A program made the position numbers and the translations under genes. Below, piece by piece: positions 1 to 7,052 of a DNA stretch of 9,082 nucleotides (within the stretch, counting starts at the first letter, position 1; each line of letters begins with the position of its first letter). Source of the DNA: Verrucomicrobiota bacterium (GTDB lineage Bacteria; Verrucomicrobiota; Verrucomicrobiia; Opitutales; Opitutaceae); assembly GCA_003694825.1 (NCBI GenBank), contig RFJS01000357.1:1-9082 (forward strand), written 5' to 3'. The notes below the pieces were generated by a model. The model was given only the letters and a program-made list of their open reading frames with translations. It did no database searches and had not been told where the DNA came from.

Positions 1-1407
1 CCGGTCGTCGTCGCGGCGGCGGGGCCGGTCACTCCGGGCGTTTATCTGGGGCGGATTCGGCGGGAAGATGGCTCCGGGGACGGTGATGCATTTGCCATGT
101 GGATACGGAATGACGGCGCGGCGGCGTTTGTCGGTTTGCTCGACGATGGTCGGGTTGTCGCGCGGGAAGACTTGCGGGCGGGCGCGGATGGACGGATCGC
201 CGCGCCGATTGCGGAGGCGGTCCGGGAGAGTGATTCCGGCGTAGCACCGGTCACGGCGGTTTGTACGAATCTCGGGCTGATCGTGTCGGTGGCCGGTCGC
301 GGTTTCTATGGTGAGCGGACAGGGTCGGCCGAGGCCGAGCTGCATCAGGCCGTCGTTGCCTATGCCGGCGATTTGCGGGTGCACGCGGTGCGCCCGAGGG
401 AAGGGGACGGACTGGTGATCGTGAGTGGACGGACGCGGACGGCGCGCGTGCTGCCCGCGTCCGCGGCGTCATTTGATTTCGATACGAGCGATGGCGCCTG
501 GCACCTCGAGTTCGACTCCGGTCGCATGGTCGGGGAGCTCTCCGCACCCGGCCTGGTTTCCGCGTCGCTGATTCCGGTCCGGAGCCAGCCAGAGGCCGGA
601 ACACGGGCGTTTGCGAATATATCGACTCGTGGCGGTGTCGAGGCGGGAGACAGCATGCTCATCGGCGGATTCGTCGTGAAGGGGACCGGCAGGCGGAACC
701 TGCTGGTGCGCGCGGTCGGTCCGGCTCTCGAGCCGATGGGGGTTGCAGGTGTGCTGGCGCGTCCGGTAATCGAAGTCAGAGACGCGGGTGGGCGGATGCT
801 GCTTGGCAATGCCGGATGGGGGGTCGATGCGCTGGTTGCCGAGATGACGGCGAGGGCCGGCGCCTTCGAAATTGATCCGGATTCGCCCGACGCGGCGCTC
901 GTGATCGAGCTGCCGGCCGGCAGTTATACTGCGCAGGTGCGCGGGCTCGATGGGGATTCGGGCGTCGCGCTCGTCGAAATCTATGATGCGCAGCCGGATC
1001 TGGCGGAGGGGGCCCGGTTGATCAACATTTCCACCCGTGGCATCGTCGACGGCGAGGGGCGTTTGCTCATCGCCGGCTTCGTGGTTTCCGGGAGCGAGCC
1101 GCGACTGGTGCTGGTGCGGGGCGTGGGGCCGACGCTGACCGGGTATGGGCTGGCGGATGCCTTGCCGGATCCGGAGATCGCGGTGTTCGGCGCTTCGGAC
1201 GTGCCGGTGCGGGCCAATGATGACTGGGCGGACGCCGGGCCGGGGATCGCGGAGTTGACGCGGGAGGTGGGGGCCTTTCCGCTGGCGACCGGTTCTCGCG
1301 ACGCCGCTCTGGCGATGTGGCTGGCCCCGGGGCAGTATACGGTCCACGTGCGCTCCGCCGATGGCGGCAGCGGCGTGGCGCTGGCCGAGATCTACGAGGT
1401 GCCGTGA
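1..1407 (+). CDS. Secreted/surface protein with tandem C-terminal beta domains (5' end outside window)
   Basis: The frame is open from base 1 to the TGA at 1405-1407 (468 residues visible), so this is the 3' part of a longer gene. An internal ATG at 97 is not the likely start, because the residues before it (GVYLGRIRREDGSGDGDAF) fit the same domain. Residues about 12-200 form a beta-rich region of unknown family with a 'GVYLGRI...FAMWIRNDGAAAFVGLL' opening. Residues 203-330 and 338-468 are two copies of one domain: 'ANISTRGG...LIGGFVVKG...LVRAVGPAL...GVALVEIYDA' and 'INISTRGI...LIAGFVVSG...LVRGVGPTL...GVALAEIYEVP'. I recall such domains at the C-termini of large exported proteins in Opitutaceae-type Verrucomicrobia, often after Ig-like or LamG domains; their role is unknown. 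Surface exposure is inferred, since the signal peptide would lie outside the window. The gene converges on the DUF420 gene with 20 bases between stops. Confidence 0.85.
   Translation, partial: PVVVAAAGPVTPGVYLGRIRREDGSGDGDAFAMWIRNDGAAAFVGLLDDGRVVAREDLRAGADGRIAAPIAEAVRESDSGVAPVTAVCTNLGLIVSVAGRGFYGERTGSAEAELHQAVVAYAGDLRVHAVRPREGDGLVIVSGRTRTARVLPASAASFDFDTSDGAWHLEFDSGRMVGELSAPGLVSASLIPVRSQPEAGTRAFANISTRGGVEAGDSMLIGGFVVKGTGRRNLLVRAVGPALEPMGVAGVLARPVIEVRDAGGRMLLGNAGWGVDALVAEMTARAGAFEIDPDSPDAALVIELPAGSYTAQVRGLDGDSGVALVEIYDAQPDLAEGARLINISTRGIVDGEGRLLIAGFVVSGSEPRLVLVRGVGPTLTGYGLADALPDPEIAVFGASDVPVRANDDWADAGPGIAELTREVGAFPLATGSRDAALAMWLAPGQYTVHVRSADGGSGVALAEIYEVP
607..1404 (+). repeat. Two tandem copies of a ~130-residue C-terminal domain
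   Basis: Copy 1 spans about 607-990 and copy 2 about 1012-1404, joined by a short linker. Both contain, in order, NISTRG, a glycine/valine block (LIGGFVVKG / LIAGFVVSG), LVRxVGPxL, an Asn/Trp turn (GNAGWG / NDDWAD), GAFxxxxxSxDAAL, a P-G-x-Y-T segment and GVALxEIY. The copies have diverged at many positions, so the duplication is old. This is a protein-domain repeat, not a mobile or DNA-level repeat. Confidence 0.85.
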
Positions 1408-1427
1408 CCGGCGCAGGAGGTTGGCGG

Positions 1428-1895
1428 TTATGAACCGGCCGGTGCTGCGGCCGGCGCTGCCGGATACCAGACGTAGAGGAACAGGTAGACGAATACCCCG
1501 GTGACCGAGACGTAGAGCCAGATGGGATACGTCCAGCGCGCCCACCTCTTGTGCCGCTCGAAATCACCCGCGAGCGCCCGCCGGAAGGTGATCAGCACGA
1601 GGGGGACGATGGCCATGGCAAGGATGATGTGCGTGAAGAGCATCACGTAGTAGACCACGGCGATCGCCCCCTCGCCGGCGAACGGCGTATGCACGCCCCT
1701 GACGGCGATTTTGTGGCCGACGTAGCCGATGAGGAAAAAGCACGAGACGACGAAGGCCGAGACCATGCACTTGCGGTGCAGGTCGCGATTGCCGCCGCGG
1801 ATGGCGATGAAACCGATCCCAAGCAGGGCGGTGGCGGTGGCGTTGAGCAGGGCGTTGAGGCGGGGGATGTCGGCGATGTCCATGAAAGCAGGCAT
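1428..1895 (-). CDS. DUF420 family membrane protein (YozB/CtaM-like)
   Basis: A 155-residue integral membrane protein with four hydrophobic segments at about residues 13-33, 44-65, 75-100 and 122-143. Family hallmarks visible are the opening 'IPRLNALLNAT', 'IRGGNRDLHRKCM' with H40, 'GYVGHKIAVRGVHTPFAGEGAI' with H61 and H69, 'THI' with H89, and the ending 'HKRWARWTYPIWLYVSVTGVFVYLFLY' (H115 at its start). DUF420 proteins are commonly encoded near heme-copper oxidase genes, and the Bacillus/Staphylococcus relatives (YozB/CtaM) have been linked to aa3-type oxidase function; a role in oxidase maturation here is inferred from ctaA 8 bases upstream. The ATG at 1895 is chosen because it keeps the full N-terminus; an in-frame ATG at 1883 (MDIADIP) is the alternative. 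No Shine-Dalgarno sequence precedes either. Translation is probably coupled to ctaA. Confidence 0.9.
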   Translation of the reverse strand: MPAFMDIADIPRLNALLNATATALLGIGFIAIRGGNRDLHRKCMVSAFVVSCFFLIGYVGHKIAVRGVHTPFAGEGAIAVVYYVMLFTHIILAMAIVPLVLITFRRALAGDFERHKRWARWTYPIWLYVSVTGVFVYLFLYVWYPAAPAAAPAGS

Positions 1896-1903
1896 GGCGC
1901 GGT

Positions 1904-2953
1904 TCAGCGGCGGGCTGCGGGAACAGTGGCGCGGCCGGCGGCAGGTGAGGCGTGGCCAACCGCTACGGGCGATCGTGTATCGTCGAAACGGTGGCGCAGG
2001 GAGATGAAGGTCAGCGCCCAGGTGGTGGCGAGCGTCGTGGCTCCCAGTAGCATGTGGAGGGTCGCGGCATGCGGGTTGCGCAAGGTCCAGACCGTGAGGG
2101 CGCCGAGGAAGATCTGCACGGCGAGCAGCGCCATGAGCGCGATCGCGCCGATGCCCAGAACGCGGCCCCAGCGGCGGATGGCCCAGAGACGGCCTGCATA
2201 CCAGGCGAGGGTTCCCGCCACCACCAGGGCCCAGGCGCGGTGGGCGAAGTGGATGGCGACGCGGAAGTCCCATGCTTCGGGGATGAGGCCGCCGTCGGGA
2301 GTGAAGGGAAAGGAGGGGATGGCGAGCGCGGCGTTGTTGTGGCGCATGAGCGCGCCGAGGAGCAGTTGCACACCGATCACGGCGACGGCGATGAATCCCG
2401 CCTTGCGGATCCGTGGGGACGGCTCGCGCTGCAGTCCGGCCATGCCGTGGATCCAGGAGCGGGTTCCGGCCACGGCGATGGAGACGAGCACGCAGACGAA
2501 AACCTGCGCCGTCACGCCGTGCATGACGCGGAAGGTCTGGGCGACGAGGTTGTGGTCGGCGCCGGTGTTGAGCCGGTCGAAGAGCACCCGCAATCCGCCG
2601 AGTGTCCCCTGGAAGATCACCAGAGCTACCGCCGTCCAGGCCAGGCGGCGCAGCCAGGCGCGTTCCTCGCGCAGCCACGTCCAGATGGCGATGACGAGGG
2701 TGAGGGTGCCGACCGTGGCGCCGAGGAGGCGGTGGGAGTGCTCGGCCATCTTGTGCGGCTCGGTGAGCCAGCCGTCCGGATTGATCGATCCGTTGGAGAG
2801 CGGCCAGTCGAGGAAGGCCATGCCCGCCTCGATGCTGGTGGTGAAGCCGCCGGCAAACAGCAGGCAGACCACCCAGGCGAGGGCGAAAACGCAGAACCAG
2901 GCGAGGGCTGGCTTGTAGTTGGCGGTGCGGTCGGGCTTTGGGGGGAATCTCAT
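1904..2953 (-). CDS. ctaA: Heme A synthase (COX15/CtaA family)
   Basis: A 349-residue polytopic membrane protein, about eight transmembrane segments, of normal length for heme A synthases. These enzymes oxidise the C8 methyl of heme O to the formyl group of heme A for aa3-type oxidases. Visible motifs are 'GGFTTSIEAGMAFLDWP' (residues 35-51, the family's GG-T...G-DWP signature with E42), 'EHSHRLLG' (H72, H74), 'QGTLGGLR' (115-122), 'VMHG' (H145), 'QLLLGALMRHNNAALAIPSFP' (196-216), 'IHFAHR' (H235, H238), 'QIFLGALTVWT' and 'ATLHMLLG' (H300). The paired histidines in each half are the expected heme ligands. The ATG at 2953 was chosen because the first membrane segment follows about 15 residues later; the frame stays open to a TTG at 3013, but that extension is charged and would overlap the sco start. 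The C-terminal tail after residue 322 is Ala/Pro/Arg-rich and unremarkable. DUF420 follows in the same operon. Confidence 0.95.
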   Translation of the reverse strand: MRFPPKPDRTANYKPALAWFCVFALAWVVCLLFAGGFTTSIEAGMAFLDWPLSNGSINPDGWLTEPHKMAEHSHRLLGATVGTLTLVIAIWTWLREERAWLRRLAWTAVALVIFQGTLGGLRVLFDRLNTGADHNLVAQTFRVMHGVTAQVFVCVLVSIAVAGTRSWIHGMAGLQREPSPRIRKAGFIAVAVIGVQLLLGALMRHNNAALAIPSFPFTPDGGLIPEAWDFRVAIHFAHRAWALVVAGTLAWYAGRLWAIRRWGRVLGIGAIALMALLAVQIFLGALTVWTLRNPHAATLHMLLGATTLATTWALTFISLRHRFDDTRSPVAVGHASPAAGRATVPAARR

Positions 2954-3012
2954 GCGGGCGTTTGCTTGTCCATAGGAGCGGCGATCGCTTTGACAAACGA
3001 AACTTCCGCGCA
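2954..3012. promoter_or_regulatory. Divergent promoter region between ctaA and sco
   Basis: Only 59 bp separate the two divergent start codons, so both promoters must lie here or overlap the genes. On the minus strand TTGTCA (2991-2996, 5/6 to the sigma70 -35) sits 16 bp from TATGGA (2969-2974, only 3/6 to the -10). On the plus strand TTGACA (2990-2995) is a perfect -35 match, but the hexamer 17 bp on (ATGACT) is poor. The shared core TTTGACAAA (2989-2997) is symmetric around 2993, so one element could serve both directions. Sigma70 rules may not hold well in this phylum, so confidence is low. Confidence 0.35.
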
Positions 3013-3963
3013 ATGACTCAAGGCATGTGCCTGTTGCGTATCTGTCGTCGGTTTCGATTGGGGTGGGCGCCCCTGGTGGCGGGGGTGTCGGTGAGCCTTC
3101 TCTTCGCGGGTTGTAGCCGGGGGGACGTGGAGCACGGAGGCGACGGAGGCGATGAGGCTGCGGCCGGGAGCCACGAGATCACCGGCGAGGTGGTCAAGGT
3201 CGATGCCGAGCGCGGGACGCTCCTGGTGGCGCACGACGAGATCCCCGGTTTCATGCCGGCGATGACCATGGAGTTTCAGGTGGCGCCGATCGACCTGAAG
3301 GCGGCGAAGGAAGGCCAGCGGATCCGGGCCACGATGTATCAGACTCCCGAGGGCTTTCGCCTCGAGAAGGTCTGGCCGCTCGATCCGGTGGCGGAGAAGG
3401 TGGTCAACGATGCCGCCGAGGCACTGCATCGGGATACCCTGACGCGTGGCAAGACCGCCTACCGGGCCATCGGGGAGAATCTGCCCGATTTCGCGCTCTA
3501 CAACCAGGACGGCGAACTCGTGCAGCCGGCCCGGTTCCGCGGCAAACAGCTCCTGATCAATTTCATCTACACGCGCTGTCCGGATCCGCACATGTGCCCG
3601 CTGGCGACCACGAAGATGATCCAGGTGCAGGAGGCCGCAAAGGCGGCGGGAATCACCGATCTCGAGCTGATCTCCATCACACTCGATCCGGAGTTCGACA
3701 CGCCGGCCGTGCTGCACGCCTATGCCGAGGCGCGGGGCATCGATACGAGCAACTTCAGCTTCCTCACCGGTCCGGAACAGGCGATCAAGGACCTCATGGC
3801 GCAGCTCGGCGTTCTCGCTTTCGAGGACGGACCGCTCATCAAGCACACCATCGCCACCGTCCTGACCGACCGCAACGGCAGGATCATCCACCGGGAGGAC
3901 GGCACGAAATGGGATCCGCAGGTGTTCATCGAACGGATGCGCCGCGCGGAGAGTTCCGGTTGA
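3013..3963 (+). CDS. SCO1/SenC copper-chaperone lipoprotein with N-terminal CusF-like domain
   Basis: A 316-residue protein. Residues 1-33 form a signal peptide (MCLLRICRRFRLGW, then a hydrophobic stretch) ending in a lipobox-like LLFAGC with C34 as the likely lipidated Cys; Phe at -3 is less usual than Leu. Residues 54-120 resemble the CusF-type copper-binding module: 'EITGEVVKVD...IPGFMPAMTMEFQV', with M81, M84 and M86 as candidate soft-metal ligands. Residues about 153-310 are the thioredoxin-fold SCO domain, with 'INFIYTRCPDPHMCPL' (C189 and C195, spaced CX5C rather than the classic CX3C) and a downstream His in 'LIKHTIATVLTD' (H278). SCO proteins deliver copper to the CuA site of cytochrome c oxidase, which fits the divergent ctaA. 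The ATG at 3013 is used; ATG 3025 begins exactly at the signal peptide and has AAGG just upstream, so it is a real alternative. The next gene begins 7 bases after the stop. Confidence 0.93.
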   Translation: MTQGMCLLRICRRFRLGWAPLVAGVSVSLLFAGCSRGDVEHGGDGGDEAAAGSHEITGEVVKVDAERGTLLVAHDEIPGFMPAMTMEFQVAPIDLKAAKEGQRIRATMYQTPEGFRLEKVWPLDPVAEKVVNDAAEALHRDTLTRGKTAYRAIGENLPDFALYNQDGELVQPARFRGKQLLINFIYTRCPDPHMCPLATTKMIQVQEAAKAAGITDLELISITLDPEFDTPAVLHAYAEARGIDTSNFSFLTGPEQAIKDLMAQLGVLAFEDGPLIKHTIATVLTDRNGRIIHREDGTKWDPQVFIERMRRAESSG

Positions 3964-3970
3964 GCCGCTG

Positions 3971-4909
3971 ATGCCGGCGGACGTTTCCATCTCACCGGCG
4001 TCGGCGCAGACGAAGCGCGCCTGGGGGCAGACGCTGCTCATCACGCTGGTCGCGGCCGGCGCGTTTGCCTTGTTGCGATGGCTCCCGCTCAGCGTGGATC
4101 CGCTGCACTACACGGACTTTCACGCCGACGGAAAGTCCTTCCTCGAGTTCTGTGAGCCGGGCAGCCCCCAATTCGTGCCGGTCGACAAGGTGCGTTCGCC
4201 CGTGGAGATGACCGTCTCGACGGAGACGCGGCCGCAGCCGGGACAGCCGGTGCGCGGAGTCGTCCGGCTGGCCACGGCGGGCGGCAAGCCGGTGGCGGCG
4301 GAGAGCCTGCTGGTCGTGCATACGGAGAAACTGCATTTGCTCGTCGTGGACGAGAGCCTGGATGAATACCACCACCTGCATCCGCAGCCGACCGGCGAGC
4401 CGGGCGCCTTCGCCTTCGCGTTCACGCCGAAGCATGCGGGCGTGTATCGTCTGTTTGGCGACTTCACGCCGCGTGCGACCGGCCGCGCTCTCTACGCCGG
4501 CGCGCAGCTGGCCGTCGGGGATGCGCCGGCGGAGCCGGCCGGGGTCGAGCGTCGCCTCTGGCGGCGCACAGTCGTCGATGGGTATGTCTTCGAGCTGCGT
4601 GGCGAGACCTCGCCGCTTCGGATCAACGAACCGGCGGAGCTGACGCTGCGGGTCTCCCGCGAGGACGGGGCGCCGGTCGTGCTCGAGGAGATCATGGGGG
4701 CGAAGGCGCACATGGTGGGTTTCGACGAGTCGCGCAGTGGTTTTGCTCACCTGCATCCGGCCGAAGTGGCGGAGGCGGGAGCCGAGGGGGCGCAGGAGCT
4801 GGCGTTTACGCTGCTGCTCACCGATCCGGGGTATTATCGCCTGTGGGCGCAGGTGATGATCGACGGGCGCGAACGCTACGCGCCTTTCGGCATCGCGGTG
4901 GATCCCTGA
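3971..4909 (+). CDS. Membrane-anchored protein with two His-rich metal-binding-like domains
   Basis: A 312-residue protein of no family I can name securely. Residues 18-38 form one transmembrane helix near the N-terminus (positive K15/R16 before it), leaving about 270 residues outside the cytoplasmic membrane. Two similar beta-rich domains follow, at about 76-184 and 203-310. Each carries an H...H...HxHP block: 'HTEKLHLLVVDESLDEYHHLHP' in the first (H117, H122, H134, H135, H137) and 'KAHMVGFDESRSGFAHLHP' in the second (H247, H260, H262), followed by an aromatic 'GVYRLFGDF' / 'GYYRLWAQV' strand. I recall similar domains in uncharacterised proteins near copper genes, and there is some resemblance to YtkA-like modules. 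The gene lies 7 bases after sco, so co-transcription and a role in periplasmic copper handling for oxidase assembly are inferred. The ATG at 3971 is the only start keeping the helix; no ribosome binding site is visible. Confidence 0.85.
   Translation: MPADVSISPASAQTKRAWGQTLLITLVAAGAFALLRWLPLSVDPLHYTDFHADGKSFLEFCEPGSPQFVPVDKVRSPVEMTVSTETRPQPGQPVRGVVRLATAGGKPVAAESLLVVHTEKLHLLVVDESLDEYHHLHPQPTGEPGAFAFAFTPKHAGVYRLFGDFTPRATGRALYAGAQLAVGDAPAEPAGVERRLWRRTVVDGYVFELRGETSPLRINEPAELTLRVSREDGAPVVLEEIMGAKAHMVGFDESRSGFAHLHPAEVAEAGAEGAQELAFTLLLTDPGYYRLWAQVMIDGRERYAPFGIAVDP
4310..4759 (+). repeat. Duplicated H...HxHP motif blocks within the sco-linked protein
   Basis: Block 1 (4310-4384) and block 2 (4697-4759) encode the corresponding segments of the two domains. 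They align as KLHLLVVDESLDEYHHLHP against KAHMVGFDESRSGFAHLHP, sharing K, H, V, DES, the final HLHP and spacing. DNA identity is not obvious, so this is an old internal duplication at the protein level. Confidence 0.75.
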
Positions 4910-4928
4910 GGAGCTCCGGGAGCGAAGC

Positions 4929-4972
4929 GTGCGCCGGGCGGGATGAGAGAGGTTGTCCGGCCGGCACCCGCC
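4929..4972. terminator. Possible GC-rich hairpin between convergent genes
   Basis: The 66-bp gap between the stops at 4909 and 4976 contains imperfect complementarity: GTGCgCCGG (4929-4937) against CCGGCCGGCAC (4957-4967), or alternatively GGCGGG (4937-4942) with CCCGCC (4967-4972). There is no T-run on either strand, so this is not a classic intrinsic terminator. It is listed because two genes converge here and no better candidate exists. Confidence 0.2.
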
Positions 4973-4975
4973 TGA

Positions 4976-6874
4976 TCAGTGGGCCGGCGGCGCAAAGCCC
5001 GGCACGAGGTATTCGAGGCGGCGGAGAAACTCGTTGTCGCGATCGGCCAGCCAGGCGGCCGGGAACCAGGTGGGATCGATCGGGAAACGCAGGTGTGGCG
5101 GGCCGTCGCGCAGGAGGACCACCGTGTTGAGGATCAGGTTGAGCTCGACCGGGTCGGCCGCCTGGCGGACGGCGGCGGTGAGCGGCTCGCGGGTGTCTTC
5201 GCCCGCGACGAGGGCGAGGCACTCTGCGGCGAGCACCCGCACCAGGTTGACCGGATCGTCCGCGGCGATTCGGCGGACGATGGGCAGGAGTGGTTCGGCG
5301 GCGCGGCCGTGGGTGGTGCAGACGATCAGGGCCCAGTAGCGTTCCCACGGGACGGAGGAGGCGAGGGCGGCCCGGAGCGACGGCTCGGCGTCGGCGAAGG
5401 GCACGAGCTGGAGGTCGGCGATGTCGATCAACCGCGCGATCTCGTCGCGGTGGTCGCGGCCCCAGGCGACGGGGTTGGCGATCGCTTCCTTCAGGAGGAT
5501 GTTTTCGGGGAGAAAACTCAGGTCCGGCATGGAGCGGAGCCGGTCGCCGAGCCGCGCGCGCAGGCGCAGCAGCGTGGGACGGAAGGCGGGATTGTCCGCG
5601 AGATTGTGGAGCTGGAAAGGGTCGGTCTCGATGTCGTAGAGTTCCTCGGGAGGGCGGGGTTCGAAGAAGCGGCGCTGCGCGGCATCGAGCCGGCCTGCCT
5701 GGTAGAGCTCGCGCCATTCCTGCCAGGCGAGCATGCGGTAGCGGTAGTTGTTCTGCAGGCCATCGAAGTTGAAGGGCTGGAAGTTGCGGATGTATCTGAA
5801 CCGCCCCTTGCGCAGTGAGCGGACGAGGTCGTATTTCTCGTCGAATCGGTCGGCGTAGGCGAAGACTTCGTCGCGCTGTTCGAGGTCGCAAAGGCTGACG
5901 CCCGGTCCGAGGAAAGGGCTCCCGTCGAGGCCGTCCGGGATGGGGATGCCGGCGAGATTGAGCAGTGTCGGTGCGAGGTCCACGAAACTCACGAAGCCTC
6001 GCAGACGGGTGCCGGGTTCGGCGCCGGCCGGGGCGAGATGCCGCCACTTTTCCGGAAACCACACGAGCAGCGGCACGTGCAGGCCGGTCTCGTGCAGGTA
6101 GCCCTTCGTGCCGGGCACGACACCGCCGTGGTCGCCGTAGTAGAAGATGATGGTGTCGTCCATCAGGCCGTCCGCTTCAAGCTGAGCGAGCAGCTCGCCG
6201 ATCTGCTCGTCGAGCCGGCGGTGCAGGTCATGGTAGCGGGCGTAGGTGTAGCGGAAGGTCGGGGTGTCGGGATGAAAGGGGAAGAGCGTGACGGCGTCGG
6301 ACGGGGTCTGGTTCGGCGTGGTGGCCATCTCCTCCGCGGAGAAACGCAGGCGGCCCTCATGCGTGGTGCCGAAATTCTGGATATGAAAGAACGGTTGTCC
6401 GGGACGGCGGTGGCGCCACGAGGCTCGGGGCGAGCACTCGTCCCAGGTGTCGGCATCGACGAAGTTGTAGTCGGTCTTGGCGTTGTTGGATGTGAAGTAG
6501 CCCGCCTGGCGCAGATACCATGGATACATGTGCAGGCCGTCGGGCATGGGGGCGAACCGGGAGCGGCGGTGATACTGAGTGAGTGTGCGCGGTCCGTAGC
6601 ACCCCGAGATGATGGCGCTGCGGGCGACCGAGCACACGGGGGCGTTGGCAAAGGCGCGATCGAAGATGAGCCCTTCATTGCCCAGCCGCTCGAGGTTGGG
6701 CATGGGCGCGCCGTGGACCGGGTCGAAGAGGCGGACGAAGTGCCAGGCGTTGTCCTCGGAGGTGATCCAGAGGATGTTGGGACGTTTCGCGGCGGTCGCG
6801 CCGCTCAGCACGGATACGATGCTTCCGGGAAGGAGGAGGCAAAGAAACAGACGTCGGAGAAAGGACACAGGCAT
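4976..6874 (-). CDS. Secreted sulfatase (PF00884 type) with C-terminal helical-repeat tail
   Basis: A 632-residue protein with a signal peptide (MPVSFLRRLFLCLLLPGS..., likely cut near residue 29 after ATAA). The sulfatase domain starts at 'RPNILWITSEDNAW' (31-44; E40/D41 at the position of the metal-binding Asp pair). The catalytic motif is 'APVCSVARSAIISGCYGPR' with C81 as the formylglycine candidate. Further metal-site residues are in 'IIFYYGDHGG' (D248, H249) and 'KGYLHETGLHVPLLVWFPE' (K257, H261). 'FVDLAPTLLNLAGIP' and 'ELYDIETDPFQLHNLADNP' are typical late sulfatase segments. Residues about 470-590 are Ala/Leu-rich helices resembling HEAT-type repeats. Such enzymes remove sulfate from polysaccharides outside the cytoplasm; the substrate cannot be told from sequence. 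The ATG at 6874 was chosen for the signal peptide; the open frame runs further upstream to 7054, into the upstream terminator. C-S-V-A-R differs from the usual C-x-P/A-x-R. Confidence 0.93.
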   Translation of the reverse strand: MPVSFLRRLFLCLLLPGSIVSVLSGATAAKRPNILWITSEDNAWHFVRLFDPVHGAPMPNLERLGNEGLIFDRAFANAPVCSVARSAIISGCYGPRTLTQYHRRSRFAPMPDGLHMYPWYLRQAGYFTSNNAKTDYNFVDADTWDECSPRASWRHRRPGQPFFHIQNFGTTHEGRLRFSAEEMATTPNQTPSDAVTLFPFHPDTPTFRYTYARYHDLHRRLDEQIGELLAQLEADGLMDDTIIFYYGDHGGVVPGTKGYLHETGLHVPLLVWFPEKWRHLAPAGAEPGTRLRGFVSFVDLAPTLLNLAGIPIPDGLDGSPFLGPGVSLCDLEQRDEVFAYADRFDEKYDLVRSLRKGRFRYIRNFQPFNFDGLQNNYRYRMLAWQEWRELYQAGRLDAAQRRFFEPRPPEELYDIETDPFQLHNLADNPAFRPTLLRLRARLGDRLRSMPDLSFLPENILLKEAIANPVAWGRDHRDEIARLIDIADLQLVPFADAEPSLRAALASSVPWERYWALIVCTTHGRAAEPLLPIVRRIAADDPVNLVRVLAAECLALVAGEDTREPLTAAVRQAADPVELNLILNTVVLLRDGPPHLRFPIDPTWFPAAWLADRDNEFLRRLEYLVPGFAPPAH

Positions 6875-6916
6875 GTGTAATGACGGGGTTGCTGAAGCTG
6901 ATCTGCCGGGAGCTTT

Positions 6917-6946
6917 TTGATAGCTGAAGAAGGCGGTTTTCGACAA
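6917..6946 (-). promoter_or_regulatory. Possible sigma70-like promoter for the sulfatase
   Basis: Reading the minus strand, TTGTCG (6941-6946, 4/6) is followed after 18 bp by TATCAA (6917-6922, 4/6), which would place the transcript start about 35 bases before the ATG at 6874. It lies in the non-coding gap after the FKBP terminator, where a promoter is expected. The matches are weak. Confidence 0.3.
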
Positions 6947-7052
6947 GGCCCGGGGCCATGCATCGGCGAAAATCACCCGAAAGAGTGGGGGCGGAGTGCG
7001 AACGCCGAGGCACCATCGAAACGTGGTCGTGATTAGAATACAAAATGGGCGC

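Noticed and set aside
469..1545. Minus-strand frame of 358 codons opposite the first gene
   Set aside because: It is Arg/His/Pro-rich, has no domain, and overlaps the well-supported tandem-domain protein and the end of DUF420.
2938..3012. TTG start for the SCO protein at 2938
   Set aside because: It would overlap the ctaA start and put 25 polar residues before an otherwise normal lipoprotein signal peptide.
1551..3016. Long plus-strand open frames (455 and 320 codons) opposite ctaA and DUF420
   Set aside because: Their translations are Arg/Ala/Gly/Glu-rich without domains or membrane segments, while the minus strand encodes a textbook heme A synthase and DUF420 protein. They are antisense shadows caused by high GC.
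4979..6880. Plus-strand open frames of about 280 codons opposite the sulfatase
   Set aside because: They are low-complexity translations lying wholly inside the sulfatase gene, with no recognisable motif.
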